Of a stretch of 9,325 nucleotides of DNA, positions 1 through 6,109 are shown in pieces. The number at the start of each line of letters is the position of its first letter. The stretch's first letter is position 1. This DNA is from JBATBW01 sp049662565 (GTDB lineage Bacteria; Bacillota_I; Bacilli_A; Erysipelotrichales; Erysipelotrichaceae). A model generated the notes under the pieces. The model ran no database searches and was not told the DNA's origin. It saw only the letters and a list, made by a program, of their open reading frames with translations. A program made the translations under genes and the position numbers. The DNA lies in contig JBATBW010000147.1 of the NCBI GenBank assembly GCA_049662565.1, forward strand, positions 1 to 9,325. The letters run 5' to 3'.

Positions 1-95
<95 letters not shown>

Positions 96-124
96 AAAAA
101 AGGAACTTATGTTCCTTTTTTTTT
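96..124 (+). terminator. Rho-independent terminator of the rRNA operon
   Basis: AAAAAAGGAAC (96-106) pairs with GTTCCTTTTTT (111-121) around the loop TTAT, followed by T residues to 124. It lies immediately after the 5S 3' end, which is the expected place for the end of rRNA transcription. Confidence 0.9.
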
Positions 125-139
125 ATATTATATGCAGGT

Positions 140-174
140 AAAAAAATAACAATTGTTTGACAATTGTTATTTTT
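140..174 (-). terminator. Terminator of the minus-strand membrane-protein gene
   Basis: A perfect 15-bp inverted repeat (142-156 with 160-174, loop TTG) lies 12 bp beyond the stop codon of the gene at 186-704. Read on the minus strand the stem ends in a run of T residues (plus-strand A-run 140-146). The stem is AT-rich, so it is weaker than the 5S terminator, but its symmetry and position are convincing. T residues at 170-174 might give it some activity on the plus strand as a backup. Confidence 0.8.
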
Positions 175-185
175 CAAAGGGATAA

Positions 186-704
186 TTATTTCTTATTTAT
201 GGCATCAATGATGCGATCAGTATTTTCGGTTGTGTGAACACGTACATTTGTATCTTTCAAACGATCATCTATTTTTTCATTGATTATTTCACAAATTTCG
301 AAAGCTTTTTGTTTTTCGAATACGACAAATAGAATACCAAAATGTGCTCCACTTGTTTTTTCGATTAACAAAATTGTTTCTAATGCGGAAATGCAACGCA
401 TCAAACCAATTCCAGAAAAGATTAATGTTACTAATATTGCACTTGGATCAAAGCCACCTTGCTTAATAAAATATACCCCAAAAGCAATAAATAGAATTCC
501 GATAATAAACCCTTTGATATCTAAATGAAATGATGTGTCGACAGCGGCAATTTGGTCAATGGCGATATTGCCTTTGGTTTTGCCTAATGGAATTAAACCT
601 AAAACAGTATTCGGTACTTCAGTGACAACTTTGTTTGTCTCTATTTCGACAGATCCTTTCAAATAGAAAGTTAATAATGATGACATATAAGTAAACTTTT
701 TCAT
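186..704 (-). CDS. Small two-helix membrane protein, PH-like fold suspected
   Basis: This is a 172-residue protein of unknown function that I cannot assign to a named family. Residues 1-60 look like beta strands (for example GSVEIETNKVVTEVP and KTKGNIAIDQIAAVDTSF). A hydrophobic hairpin follows, with segments at about 64-80 and 88-105. After it come another strand pair (TILLIEK, GILFVVFE) and a charged helix, KAFEICEIINEKI. Strands, membrane hairpin, strands and a final helix is the order expected of a bacterial PH-like domain split by a membrane insertion; this is inference from pattern only. Translation starts at ATG 704-702 behind a strong AAAGGAGGGGG-type ribosome site. It has a consensus promoter and its own terminator, and is transcribed away from the XRE gene, which probably controls it. 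A stress-responsive membrane sensor or effector is possible, but nothing in the sequence proves a role. Confidence 0.8.
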   Translation of the reverse strand: MKKFTYMSSLLTFYLKGSVEIETNKVVTEVPNTVLGLIPLGKTKGNIAIDQIAAVDTSFHLDIKGFIIGILFIAFGVYFIKQGGFDPSAILVTLIFSGIGLMRCISALETILLIEKTSGAHFGILFVVFEKQKAFEICEIINEKIDDRLKDTNVRVHTTENTDRIIDAINKK

Positions 705-708
705 AAGT

Positions 709-719
709 CCCCCTCCTTT
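709..719 (-). promoter_or_regulatory. Strong ribosome binding site of the membrane-protein gene
   Basis: Read on the minus strand this is AAAGGAGGGGG, an almost complete anti-16S match ending four bases before the ATG. It fixes the start at 704 and suggests high translation when the gene is transcribed. Confidence 0.8.
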
Positions 720-731
720 TATGTTAATTTG

Positions 732-760
732 ATTATAATATAATAATTACATTATGTCAA
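732..760 (-). promoter_or_regulatory. Consensus sigma-70-type promoter for the membrane-protein gene
   Basis: On the minus strand a perfect TTGACA (plus 755-760) is followed by a 17-bp spacer and a perfect TATAAT (plus 732-737). Transcription would begin near 725, about 20 bases before the start codon. Such an ideal promoter would be strongly active unless repressed. The -35 hexamer overlaps one of the CATTATG repeats, which fits repression by the divergent XRE protein. Confidence 0.85.
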
Positions 761-793
761 TTACAAATATCATTATGATAATGTAATATCATT
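746..793. promoter_or_regulatory. Candidate operator region between membrane protein and XRE gene
   Basis: Several overlapping symmetries occupy this short spacer. CATTATG occurs at 750-756 and again at 771-777, exactly 21 bp apart (two helical turns). The second copy forms a perfect palindrome, CATTATGATAATG (771-783). ATTACATTAT (746-755) is inverted as ATAATGTAAT (778-787). AATATCATT repeats directly at 766-774 and 785-793. The elements overlap the -35 of the leftward promoter and sit just upstream of the -10 of the rightward one, the usual position for XRE/cI-like operators. The sequence is AT-rich, so some symmetry could be chance, but the perfect 13-bp palindrome plus helical phasing argue against that. 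The binding protein is inferred. Confidence 0.6.
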
Positions 794-803
794 TTGGATA
801 TCG

Positions 804-809
804 TATAAT
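804..809 (+). promoter_or_regulatory. -10 element of the XRE gene promoter
   Basis: A perfect TATAAT lies 17 bases before the XRE start codon. The region 17 bp upstream (781-786, ATGTAA) is a poor -35 and overlaps the candidate operator. The start point would fall near 815, so the leader is very short and begins at or in the ribosome site AGAGGT (815-820). Confidence 0.6.
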
Positions 810-826
810 TAAAAAGAGGTAATTGT

Positions 827-1138
827 ATGATAGCAGATAAAATTATTATGCTTAGAAAAAGTAGAAATATTACTCAAGCTGAATTAGCTCGAGCTTTTGG
901 TATTACTAGATCGAGTATTAACGCTTGGGAAATCGGTATATCGGTTCCTTCGACACAATATGTTATGGAATTGGCAAAATATTTTAAGGTTTCCACAGAT
1001 TATTTGTTAGGTTTGAGTAGTAACAAAGTTATTGATGTATCTAATTTAAGTGAAGAAGATATTCAAATAATATATAGTATTGTTTCTTTTTTAGAAAAAA
1101 AGAATAGTAAACAACTATCTTGTGAAATAAATTTATAA
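827..1138 (+). CDS. XRE/Cro-CI family transcriptional regulator
   Basis: This 103-residue DNA-binding protein carries a classic helix-turn-helix: residues 1-12 form the first helix, TQAELARAFGITRSSINAWE (16-35) holds the turn and recognition helix, and PSTQYVMELAKYFKVSTDYL (41-60) closes the five-helix domain with the typical DYLLGL ending. The remaining 40 residues, with SEEDIQIIYSIVSFLEKK, probably form a dimerisation helix. ATG 827 follows AGAGGT with six bases between. The small size, absence of a ligand or protease domain, and divergent placement suggest a simple autoregulated repressor of its own gene and of the membrane-protein gene at 186-704. The family call is secure from the HTH pattern; the target genes are inferred from position. 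No toxin-like partner is adjacent, so I do not read it as an antitoxin. Confidence 0.93.
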   Translation: MIADKIIMLRKSRNITQAELARAFGITRSSINAWEIGISVPSTQYVMELAKYFKVSTDYLLGLSSNKVIDVSNLSEEDIQIIYSIVSFLEKKNSKQLSCEINL

Positions 1139-1164
1139 ATAATGATAGATATTTTGCGGTGTTT

Positions 1165-1173
1165 TGTTATAAT
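1165..1173 (+). promoter_or_regulatory. Extended -10 promoter for the four-gene series
   Basis: TGTTATAAT is an extended -10 element (TGn plus a perfect TATAAT). No good -35 is seen at the usual distance, which extended -10 promoters tolerate. It would start transcription near 1180, only about 11 bases before the ATG at 1191. Read-through from the XRE gene, which has no terminator before this point, is also possible. Confidence 0.6.
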
Positions 1174-1190
1174 GTAAATAGGTGATGAAT

Positions 1191-1505
1191 ATGAAATTAA
1201 GATCTAAAATGATACTTGCGTCAAGTATATTGGGTAGTGCAGCATTTGTTATAAGTACAATTGCAGCAAAAAAAATTGTGGATAATGAAAAATATACACA
1301 AAAGATTATTGATGAAATGACAAGTTTGATCTTGGAAAGCGATCATGTAACGCAACGATTATATGAGCGCATTGGGGAATTAGACAAAAGTCATTTGGTG
1401 AAATTATTAAATATTATTAATAATGATCAAGTTTTCTTAACTTTAAGTGATAAGTATCTTGAAGAAATTAAGGCTTTGATAAATATCGGGATTAATAAAG
1501 ATTAA
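1191..1505 (+). CDS. Small membrane-anchored protein of unknown function
   Basis: This 104-residue protein matches no family that I recognise. A positively charged start (MKLRSK) is followed by a hydrophobic helix, residues 7-25, ILASSILGSAAFVISTIAA, then KK. It looks like a single N-terminal anchor or uncleaved signal, because there is no lipoprotein cysteine and no clear signal-peptidase site. The rest (30-104) is charged and predicted largely helical, with heptad-like hydrophobic spacing in stretches such as HLVKLLNIINN and YLEEIKALINI. I chose ATG 1191 because AGGTGAT at 1180-1186 gives a good ribosome site for it; the in-frame GTG 1182 and ATG 1185 lie inside that site. Only one base separates its stop from the next start, so it is probably cotranslated with the U32 gene. 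Confidence 0.75.
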   Translation: MKLRSKMILASSILGSAAFVISTIAAKKIVDNEKYTQKIIDEMTSLILESDHVTQRLYERIGELDKSHLVKLLNIINNDQVFLTLSDKYLEEIKALINIGINKD

Positions 1506-1506
1506 G

Positions 1507-3684
1507 ATGGAAATATTAGCTCCATGTAAAGATCTTGAGGTAGCTAAATATGCAATAAAGGCTCATGCTGACGCTTTATATGTTGGCGGACCTTTTTTTA
1601 GTGCACGTAAGAAAGAATCTAATTTTTCTTTGGAGGAACTTAATGAATTAGTGATTATGGCTCATATCCATCAAGTGAAGGTTTATGTTGCCCTTAATAC
1701 GATGATTTTTGATGATGAGTTATTTTTGTGTGTTAATTATATTAAAGATTTGTTGCGTATTAATGTGGATGCTTTAATTATTAGTGATTTGGGTGTATAT
1801 AACTATTTGCATAATTGCATTAGTGATGTAGAGATTCATGCATCAACACAATTACAAGTGAATAATTTATTAGGCGTAAACAAGACTGTCCAAATGGGTT
1901 TTAATAGAGTGGTTGTTGCACGGGAGACTAATGAAAATTTATTGAGAGAAATGACGTTTTTGCCTATTGAGATTGAGTATTTTGTTTTTGGTGCGCTTTG
2001 TGTTAGTTATAGTGGTTATTGCTTAGCGAGTTCGTTAGTTGAGAATGCTTCTGGTAATAGGGGGAATTGTCATCAACTTTGTCGTTATCAATATGATCTA
2101 TACGTAAATGATAAATTGATTAAATGCGATAATAAGTATTTATTGAGTACTAAAGATTTAAATTTGGTTGATTGTATTGATCGAATTAATGTGGATTCAT
2201 TAAAGATTGAAGGTCGTTTAAAAAGTAAAGAATATGTTTATCGGTCTACGGATATGTTGTATCGTAAATTGCATAATTTGCCTTTAGTTCATAGTGAAGA
2301 TATGGGTTATATATTTTCACGTGGCTCTAGTCAACATTATTTTAATAATTTACTAGATAATAGTTTAATTAATAGTTTTCGTCCTTCGACTACTGGCGTT
2401 TATTTGGGGAAGGTTGTAAAAGTATTTAATAATCGAGTTTATATTGAATTAAATCATGACCTTTGTCAGTTTGATGGTATTAGAATAATGGGATTAACTG
2501 ATGTTGGTATGATTGTTAATTTTTTGTATTTCAATGGCCAATTAGTTAATAAAGTAAATAAAGGAGCTATTTGTGGTGTTGATTGCTTGAAGAAGGTTGA
2601 AGTTGGTAGTGCTGTTTATATTACTAGTAGTTCTCAAGTTAACAATCAGATTAAGGATGAAGTATTTAATCAAAGTGATATTTATGAATATGATGTTTGT
2701 ATTTATTTTAAATATAATAATTATATTAGTGCTAATATTAATATAGCAGGTCGAAATTATGAATATATAAGTAGTTTTTTTGTTGATCAAAAGTATGAAA
2801 AACCGCTAGATATTTCTTTAATTAAGAGTAAGATGTATTCGACTTTAGATAGTGATATTGGCCTGAATGTTATCGTTGGGGAATATACTGGTTTTGTTTC
2901 TTTATCTACGTTAAAAAAATTGAAAAAGGATATAATTGGATTTATTAATGATATTGTTCTTAAGGATAAAGTGTATAATATTAAAAAATATCATCAGGAT
3001 ATAAGAGTGCTGGATGTATATTATCCTAAATTTATTGTTAGTGTTAAGAATATTCAACAATATGAAGTTGTATACCAATACGATTGTCTTATAATGAGTG
3101 AAAATTATGATTTGTGCCAAAGATTTAATCTTATTTATGAGACTAATATTGTCAATGAGAAGGAATTTGTTAGCGATATTTCTACTTGTGTTGGTAATAT
3201 TGGTGATTTAAATAAACAAGTTTTCATGAGTAATTATCATTTAAATGTAGCGAATAGTTATGCGATTGATTATTTGCGTGATGAGTTAGTAGACATTATC
3301 GAATTGAGTTTAGAACTGGATGTTTTTCAAGTAGAAAGTTTAATTAAAAAGTATGACCATTTGGCAATCCATTTGTATGGTAATATCCCGTTGATGATTA
3401 ATAAAACTTGTGTTTGTAATAATGTGATTAGGGATGGAACGAAGTCTAAATGCAACTTGTGTCATGATAATAAGGTAACTCTAAGGGCTTCAAATAATTC
3501 TTATCGTTTGTTAGGTGATGAATATTGTCACAGTTGTTTGTATAGTGAAGAACCTATTTATCATCAAGAATTTGTCCCTTTATTAAATAAATACCCTAAT
3601 ACACATGGAATTATTCGTTTTTTAGAAGAAAAATGTGATAAAATTATTACGATATTAGATAAATTAGGTGTAATGAGGAGGTAA
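1507..3684 (+). CDS. U32 family protein, RlhA/TrhP-type RNA hydroxylation factor
   Basis: This 725-residue protein belongs to the U32 'peptidase/collagenase' family. Its characterised bacterial members act in RNA hydroxylation: RlhA makes 5-hydroxycytidine in 23S rRNA, and TrhP makes 5-hydroxyuridine at the tRNA wobble position. The start MEILAPCKDLEVAKYAIKAH matches the family TIM-barrel opening. GALCVSYSGYCLAS (162-175) followed by NRGNCHQLCRY (184-194) is the family signature, giving cysteines 165, 172, 188 and 192 as likely Fe-S ligands. KIEGRLKS (233-240) is also conserved. The extra middle and C-terminal parts make it RlhA-sized or larger rather than short TrhP-sized. The last 100 residues hold six cysteines (635, 637, 649, 652, 674, 677). 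There is no tryptophan in the protein. The start has no proper ribosome site and depends on coupling to the stop one base upstream. Whether the substrate is rRNA or tRNA cannot be decided here. Confidence 0.9.
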   Translation: MEILAPCKDLEVAKYAIKAHADALYVGGPFFSARKKESNFSLEELNELVIMAHIHQVKVYVALNTMIFDDELFLCVNYIKDLLRINVDALIISDLGVYNYLHNCISDVEIHASTQLQVNNLLGVNKTVQMGFNRVVVARETNENLLREMTFLPIEIEYFVFGALCVSYSGYCLASSLVENASGNRGNCHQLCRYQYDLYVNDKLIKCDNKYLLSTKDLNLVDCIDRINVDSLKIEGRLKSKEYVYRSTDMLYRKLHNLPLVHSEDMGYIFSRGSSQHYFNNLLDNSLINSFRPSTTGVYLGKVVKVFNNRVYIELNHDLCQFDGIRIMGLTDVGMIVNFLYFNGQLVNKVNKGAICGVDCLKKVEVGSAVYITSSSQVNNQIKDEVFNQSDIYEYDVCIYFKYNNYISANINIAGRNYEYISSFFVDQKYEKPLDISLIKSKMYSTLDSDIGLNVIVGEYTGFVSLSTLKKLKKDIIGFINDIVLKDKVYNIKKYHQDIRVLDVYYPKFIVSVKNIQQYEVVYQYDCLIMSENYDLCQRFNLIYETNIVNEKEFVSDISTCVGNIGDLNKQVFMSNYHLNVANSYAIDYLRDELVDIIELSLELDVFQVESLIKKYDHLAIHLYGNIPLMINKTCVCNNVIRDGTKSKCNLCHDNKVTLRASNNSYRLLGDEYCHSCLYSEEPIYHQEFVPLLNKYPNTHGIIRFLEEKCDKIITILDKLGVMRR
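3675..3682 (+). promoter_or_regulatory. Ribosome binding site of cls inside the U32 gene end
   Basis: GAGGAGGT, a near-perfect Shine-Dalgarno, lies in the last codons of the U32 gene and reaches into its stop TAA (3682-3684). The cls ATG is at 3687. The arrangement ties the two genes into one transcript and suggests translational coupling. Confidence 0.8.
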
Positions 3685-3686
3685 AG

Positions 3687-5204
3687 ATGAAAAAGACAAT
3701 AGCATTCTTTGGTAGTCGAGTGTTTTTGATAGTTGTTTTAATTATGTTGCAGCTATCGTTGCTTGTTTTTACTATTTTTTCTATTAGTCAATATTCTCCG
3801 ATATTTTATTATATTAATGTTTTAATTAGTTTGATTATGGCTGTTTATGTGTTGAATCGTAAAGATAACCCGGCCTTTAAGATTACATGGATTATTGTGA
3901 TTATGATTTTTCCTTTTTTAGGTGGAATCTTATATATTATGTTTGGTGGCAAAAAAATGCCGAAAAGGTTAATGAATGAGTATTTGATTGATGAACAAAA
4001 AAGAAAGCCTTTATTAAATCAAGATGATCATATTTTAGAAGAAATTAAGGGTGAAGATATTAATGTTTATCATCAGTTTAACTATATTTGGCGTAATTCG
4101 GCTTATCCGACATACCGTGATGCTTTTTCCCATTATTACCCTTTGGGCGATTTAGCTTTTAACGACATTCTAAATGATTTAAAAAGTGCGAAAAAGTATA
4201 TCTTCTTGGAATATTTTATTGTCGATCAAGGTTTATTTTTTAATTCGATGTTAGATATATTAAAAAAGAAAGTTGAAGAAGGTGTAGAAGTCCGTTTAAT
4301 GTATGATGGTTTTGGATGTATAAATATATTGCCATCTAATTACCCTAGCATTTTACGAAGATATGGTATTAAAGTTAAGGTGTTTAATCCTTTGCGTCCG
4401 CTTTTGACAGTTACGATGAATAATCGCGATCATCGGAAAATTTTGATTATTGATGGTAAAGTTGGTTACTCAGGTGGTGTTAACTTAGCTGATGAATATA
4501 TTAATAAGAAAAAGCGTTTTGGACATTGGAAGGACAGTGTTGTTCGTTTAGAAGGAAATGTTGTGGACAGTTTATTGATTAGTTTCCTGCAAATGTACGA
4601 TACGAATTTAGCTGGTTTTGAAAAATATAAAGCTATTCATCGTAAACAGAATAAACAAGGATATATTAACTTTTTTGCTGATTCACCGACAGATGATGAA
4701 GCAACAGGGGAAAATGTTCATATGAACATGATTAATGGGGCGAATAATTATTTGTATATATCGACTCCGTATCTGATTATTTCTAATGAAATGAGCAGTT
4801 GTTTATGTTTGGCAGCAAAAAAAGGTATTGATGTGCGAATTATGTGCCCACATATTCCAGATAAGTGGTATGTACATGAGGTTACTAAAAAGAATTATTA
4901 TAAGCTATTAGAAAACGGAGTAAAGATTTATGAATATACTCCAGGATTTAATCATGCGAAGGAATTAATTTGTGATGATAAGTTAGCTTTTGTAGGAACA
5001 ATTAATATGGATTATCGCTCATATTATTTGCATTTTGAATGTGGGGCAATTATTTATGATAATCCAATTGTTTTAGATATGAAAGAAAAATACATAAAAT
5101 TCTTAGAAAGTTGTCAGGAAGTGAGTTTGAAAGAATTAAATGATCGTTCGTTTTGGGAAAAAGTATTAGCTAACTTATTGAATTTGGTTGCACCATTCTT
5201 TTAA
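3687..5204 (+). CDS. cls: Cardiolipin synthase, phospholipase D family
   Basis: This 505-residue membrane enzyme is predicted to condense two phosphatidylglycerol molecules into cardiolipin and glycerol at the cytoplasmic membrane. The N-terminus has hydrophobic helices at about 11-33, 40-56 and 66-87, the last ending in FPFLGGILYIMFGGKKMP, typical of the family's PLDc_N segment. Two PLD active-site (HKD) motifs are intact: H249-R-K251-x4-D256 followed by YSGGVNLADEYI, and H423-A-K425-x4-D430 followed by FVGTINMDYRS. Length matches bacterial Cls of about 480-510 residues. The gene begins two bases after the U32 stop, with a strong ribosome site, and is followed 15 bp later by a patatin-like lipase gene, placing lipid synthesis and lipid hydrolysis on one transcript. 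Other PLD activities, such as transphosphatidylation with different head groups, cannot be excluded, but the domain order strongly favours Cls. Confidence 0.96.
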   Translation: MKKTIAFFGSRVFLIVVLIMLQLSLLVFTIFSISQYSPIFYYINVLISLIMAVYVLNRKDNPAFKITWIIVIMIFPFLGGILYIMFGGKKMPKRLMNEYLIDEQKRKPLLNQDDHILEEIKGEDINVYHQFNYIWRNSAYPTYRDAFSHYYPLGDLAFNDILNDLKSAKKYIFLEYFIVDQGLFFNSMLDILKKKVEEGVEVRLMYDGFGCINILPSNYPSILRRYGIKVKVFNPLRPLLTVTMNNRDHRKILIIDGKVGYSGGVNLADEYINKKKRFGHWKDSVVRLEGNVVDSLLISFLQMYDTNLAGFEKYKAIHRKQNKQGYINFFADSPTDDEATGENVHMNMINGANNYLYISTPYLIISNEMSSCLCLAAKKGIDVRIMCPHIPDKWYVHEVTKKNYYKLLENGVKIYEYTPGFNHAKELICDDKLAFVGTINMDYRSYYLHFECGAIIYDNPIVLDMKEKYIKFLESCQEVSLKELNDRSFWEKVLANLLNLVAPFF

Positions 5205-5206
5205 TT

Positions 5207-5214
5207 AGGGAGGA
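5207..5214 (+). promoter_or_regulatory. Ribosome binding site of the patatin-like gene
   Basis: AGGGAGGA lies two bases after the cls stop codon and five bases before ATG 5220, which fixes that start. Confidence 0.75.
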
Positions 5215-5219
5215 TATTT

Positions 5220-6086
5220 ATGATTATTAATAATGTTTGTTTGGTAACTGAAGGCGGTGGGATGCGTGGAGCATATACGGCTGGATGTCTTAAGTGGTTA
5301 GTGGATAATGAAATTTATTTTGCGAATGCCTATTCTATTAGTGCGACAGGGTTACATATGGCATCTTATTGTCAACAAGATGTTAAAGCTCTATATGATT
5401 TGAGCGTTACATATATTTGTGGTAACAAGAATGTCGGTTTATATCCTTTGTTGCATGAAGGTCAATTAGTAGGTTATGAGTTCTTATTTGATTATCTATT
5501 ACAAAACACCGTTAAATTTGATATTGACAAAATTAGAAATTCACCAATTAGATTTCATATTGGATCATATTGCGTGACTAGAGCAGAACAATTTTGGATT
5601 ACTAATGATAATATTGATGATAAGTTCCAATTGTTGAAGGCTAGTTGCACTTTGCCTTTGACGGGTAAAATGATTAAGCATAATGGGGATTTATTCATTG
5701 ATGGCGGTGTTTTGTCAATGATGCCAATTAAAAAAGCTATTTCCGATGGCAATACTAAGTTTTTGGCAATTACAACTAAACCGTTAGATTATGTGCGTAA
5801 AGATAATAGTGGGGTCATAAAAACATTGTTAAAAATGTTCTATCATAAGTATCCTAAGATGTTGACGAGTATCAATGATCGGGTTAGAGTTTATTATGAG
5901 GAGATGGATTTGATTGATAATTTGGTACAAGATAATAAGGCAATATTGATGCGTCCTAGTCGTTCTTTTAATGTTTCAAGAATGAAAGCAGAAACTCAAG
6001 ATTTGATTGAACTATTTAAGACTGGTTATCATGATTGTGAAGTGCATAAAGATGAAATATTTAAGTTATTAGAAATTAATAAATAA
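5220..6086 (+). CDS. Patatin-like phospholipase family protein, altered nucleophile elbow
   Basis: This 288-residue protein has the patatin alpha/beta fold of lipid acyl hydrolases that use a Ser-Asp dyad. The oxyanion loop EGGGMRGAYTAG (11-22) is canonical. The nucleophile region reads S39-I-S41-A-T43-G, where the family normally has G-x-S-x-G; the serine (41) is kept but both flanking glycines are replaced. The catalytic aspartate is in FIDGG (D161-G-G). The C-terminal part (about 215-285), with DRVRVYYEEM, MRPSRSFNVSRM and a final YHDCE helix, matches the tail of the bacterial patatin subgroup found in Firmicutes. There is no signal peptide, so it is probably cytoplasmic or membrane-associated. 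It is last in the gene series, behind cls. It may still be a lysophospholipase-type enzyme, but activity is less certain than in standard members. Confidence 0.9.
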   Translation: MIINNVCLVTEGGGMRGAYTAGCLKWLVDNEIYFANAYSISATGLHMASYCQQDVKALYDLSVTYICGNKNVGLYPLLHEGQLVGYEFLFDYLLQNTVKFDIDKIRNSPIRFHIGSYCVTRAEQFWITNDNIDDKFQLLKASCTLPLTGKMIKHNGDLFIDGGVLSMMPIKKAISDGNTKFLAITTKPLDYVRKDNSGVIKTLLKMFYHKYPKMLTSINDRVRVYYEEMDLIDNLVQDNKAILMRPSRSFNVSRMKAETQDLIELFKTGYHDCEVHKDEIFKLLEINK

Positions 6087-6109
6087 AACACCGTTTCCGG
6101 TGTTTTTTT
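6085..6109. terminator. Bidirectional terminator between convergent genes
   Basis: AAAACACCG (6085-6093) pairs with CGGTGTTTT (6098-6106) around TTTC, followed by T residues to 6109. The left arm begins inside the patatin-gene stop TAA (6084-6086), and the T-run on the right contains the asnA stop (6108-6110, minus strand). In the opposite direction the same stem ends in TTTTATTTATT, so it should also terminate asnA. Confidence 0.9.

Noticed and set aside
280..528. Plus-strand open frame opposite the membrane-protein gene
   Set aside because: No ribosome site or promoter; it is the antisense shadow of a gene with a convincing promoter, ribosome site and terminator.
186..1138. Toxin-antitoxin module made of the membrane protein and XRE gene
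   Set aside because: The genes are divergent, not an operon, and the 172-residue protein shows no toxin motif and has a domain besides its helices.
1182..1190. Earlier starts (GTG 1182, ATG 1185) for the small membrane protein
   Set aside because: Both lie within the AGGTGAT ribosome site that serves ATG 1191, and the MKLRSK start gives a normal anchor N-region.
2542..3120. Minus-strand open frames inside the U32 gene
   Set aside because: Low-complexity Ile/Asn/Thr-rich products caused by AT-rich antisense sequence; no initiation signals.
5555..5752. Minus-strand open frame inside the patatin-like gene
   Set aside because: Antisense shadow of a conserved coding region, without a ribosome site.
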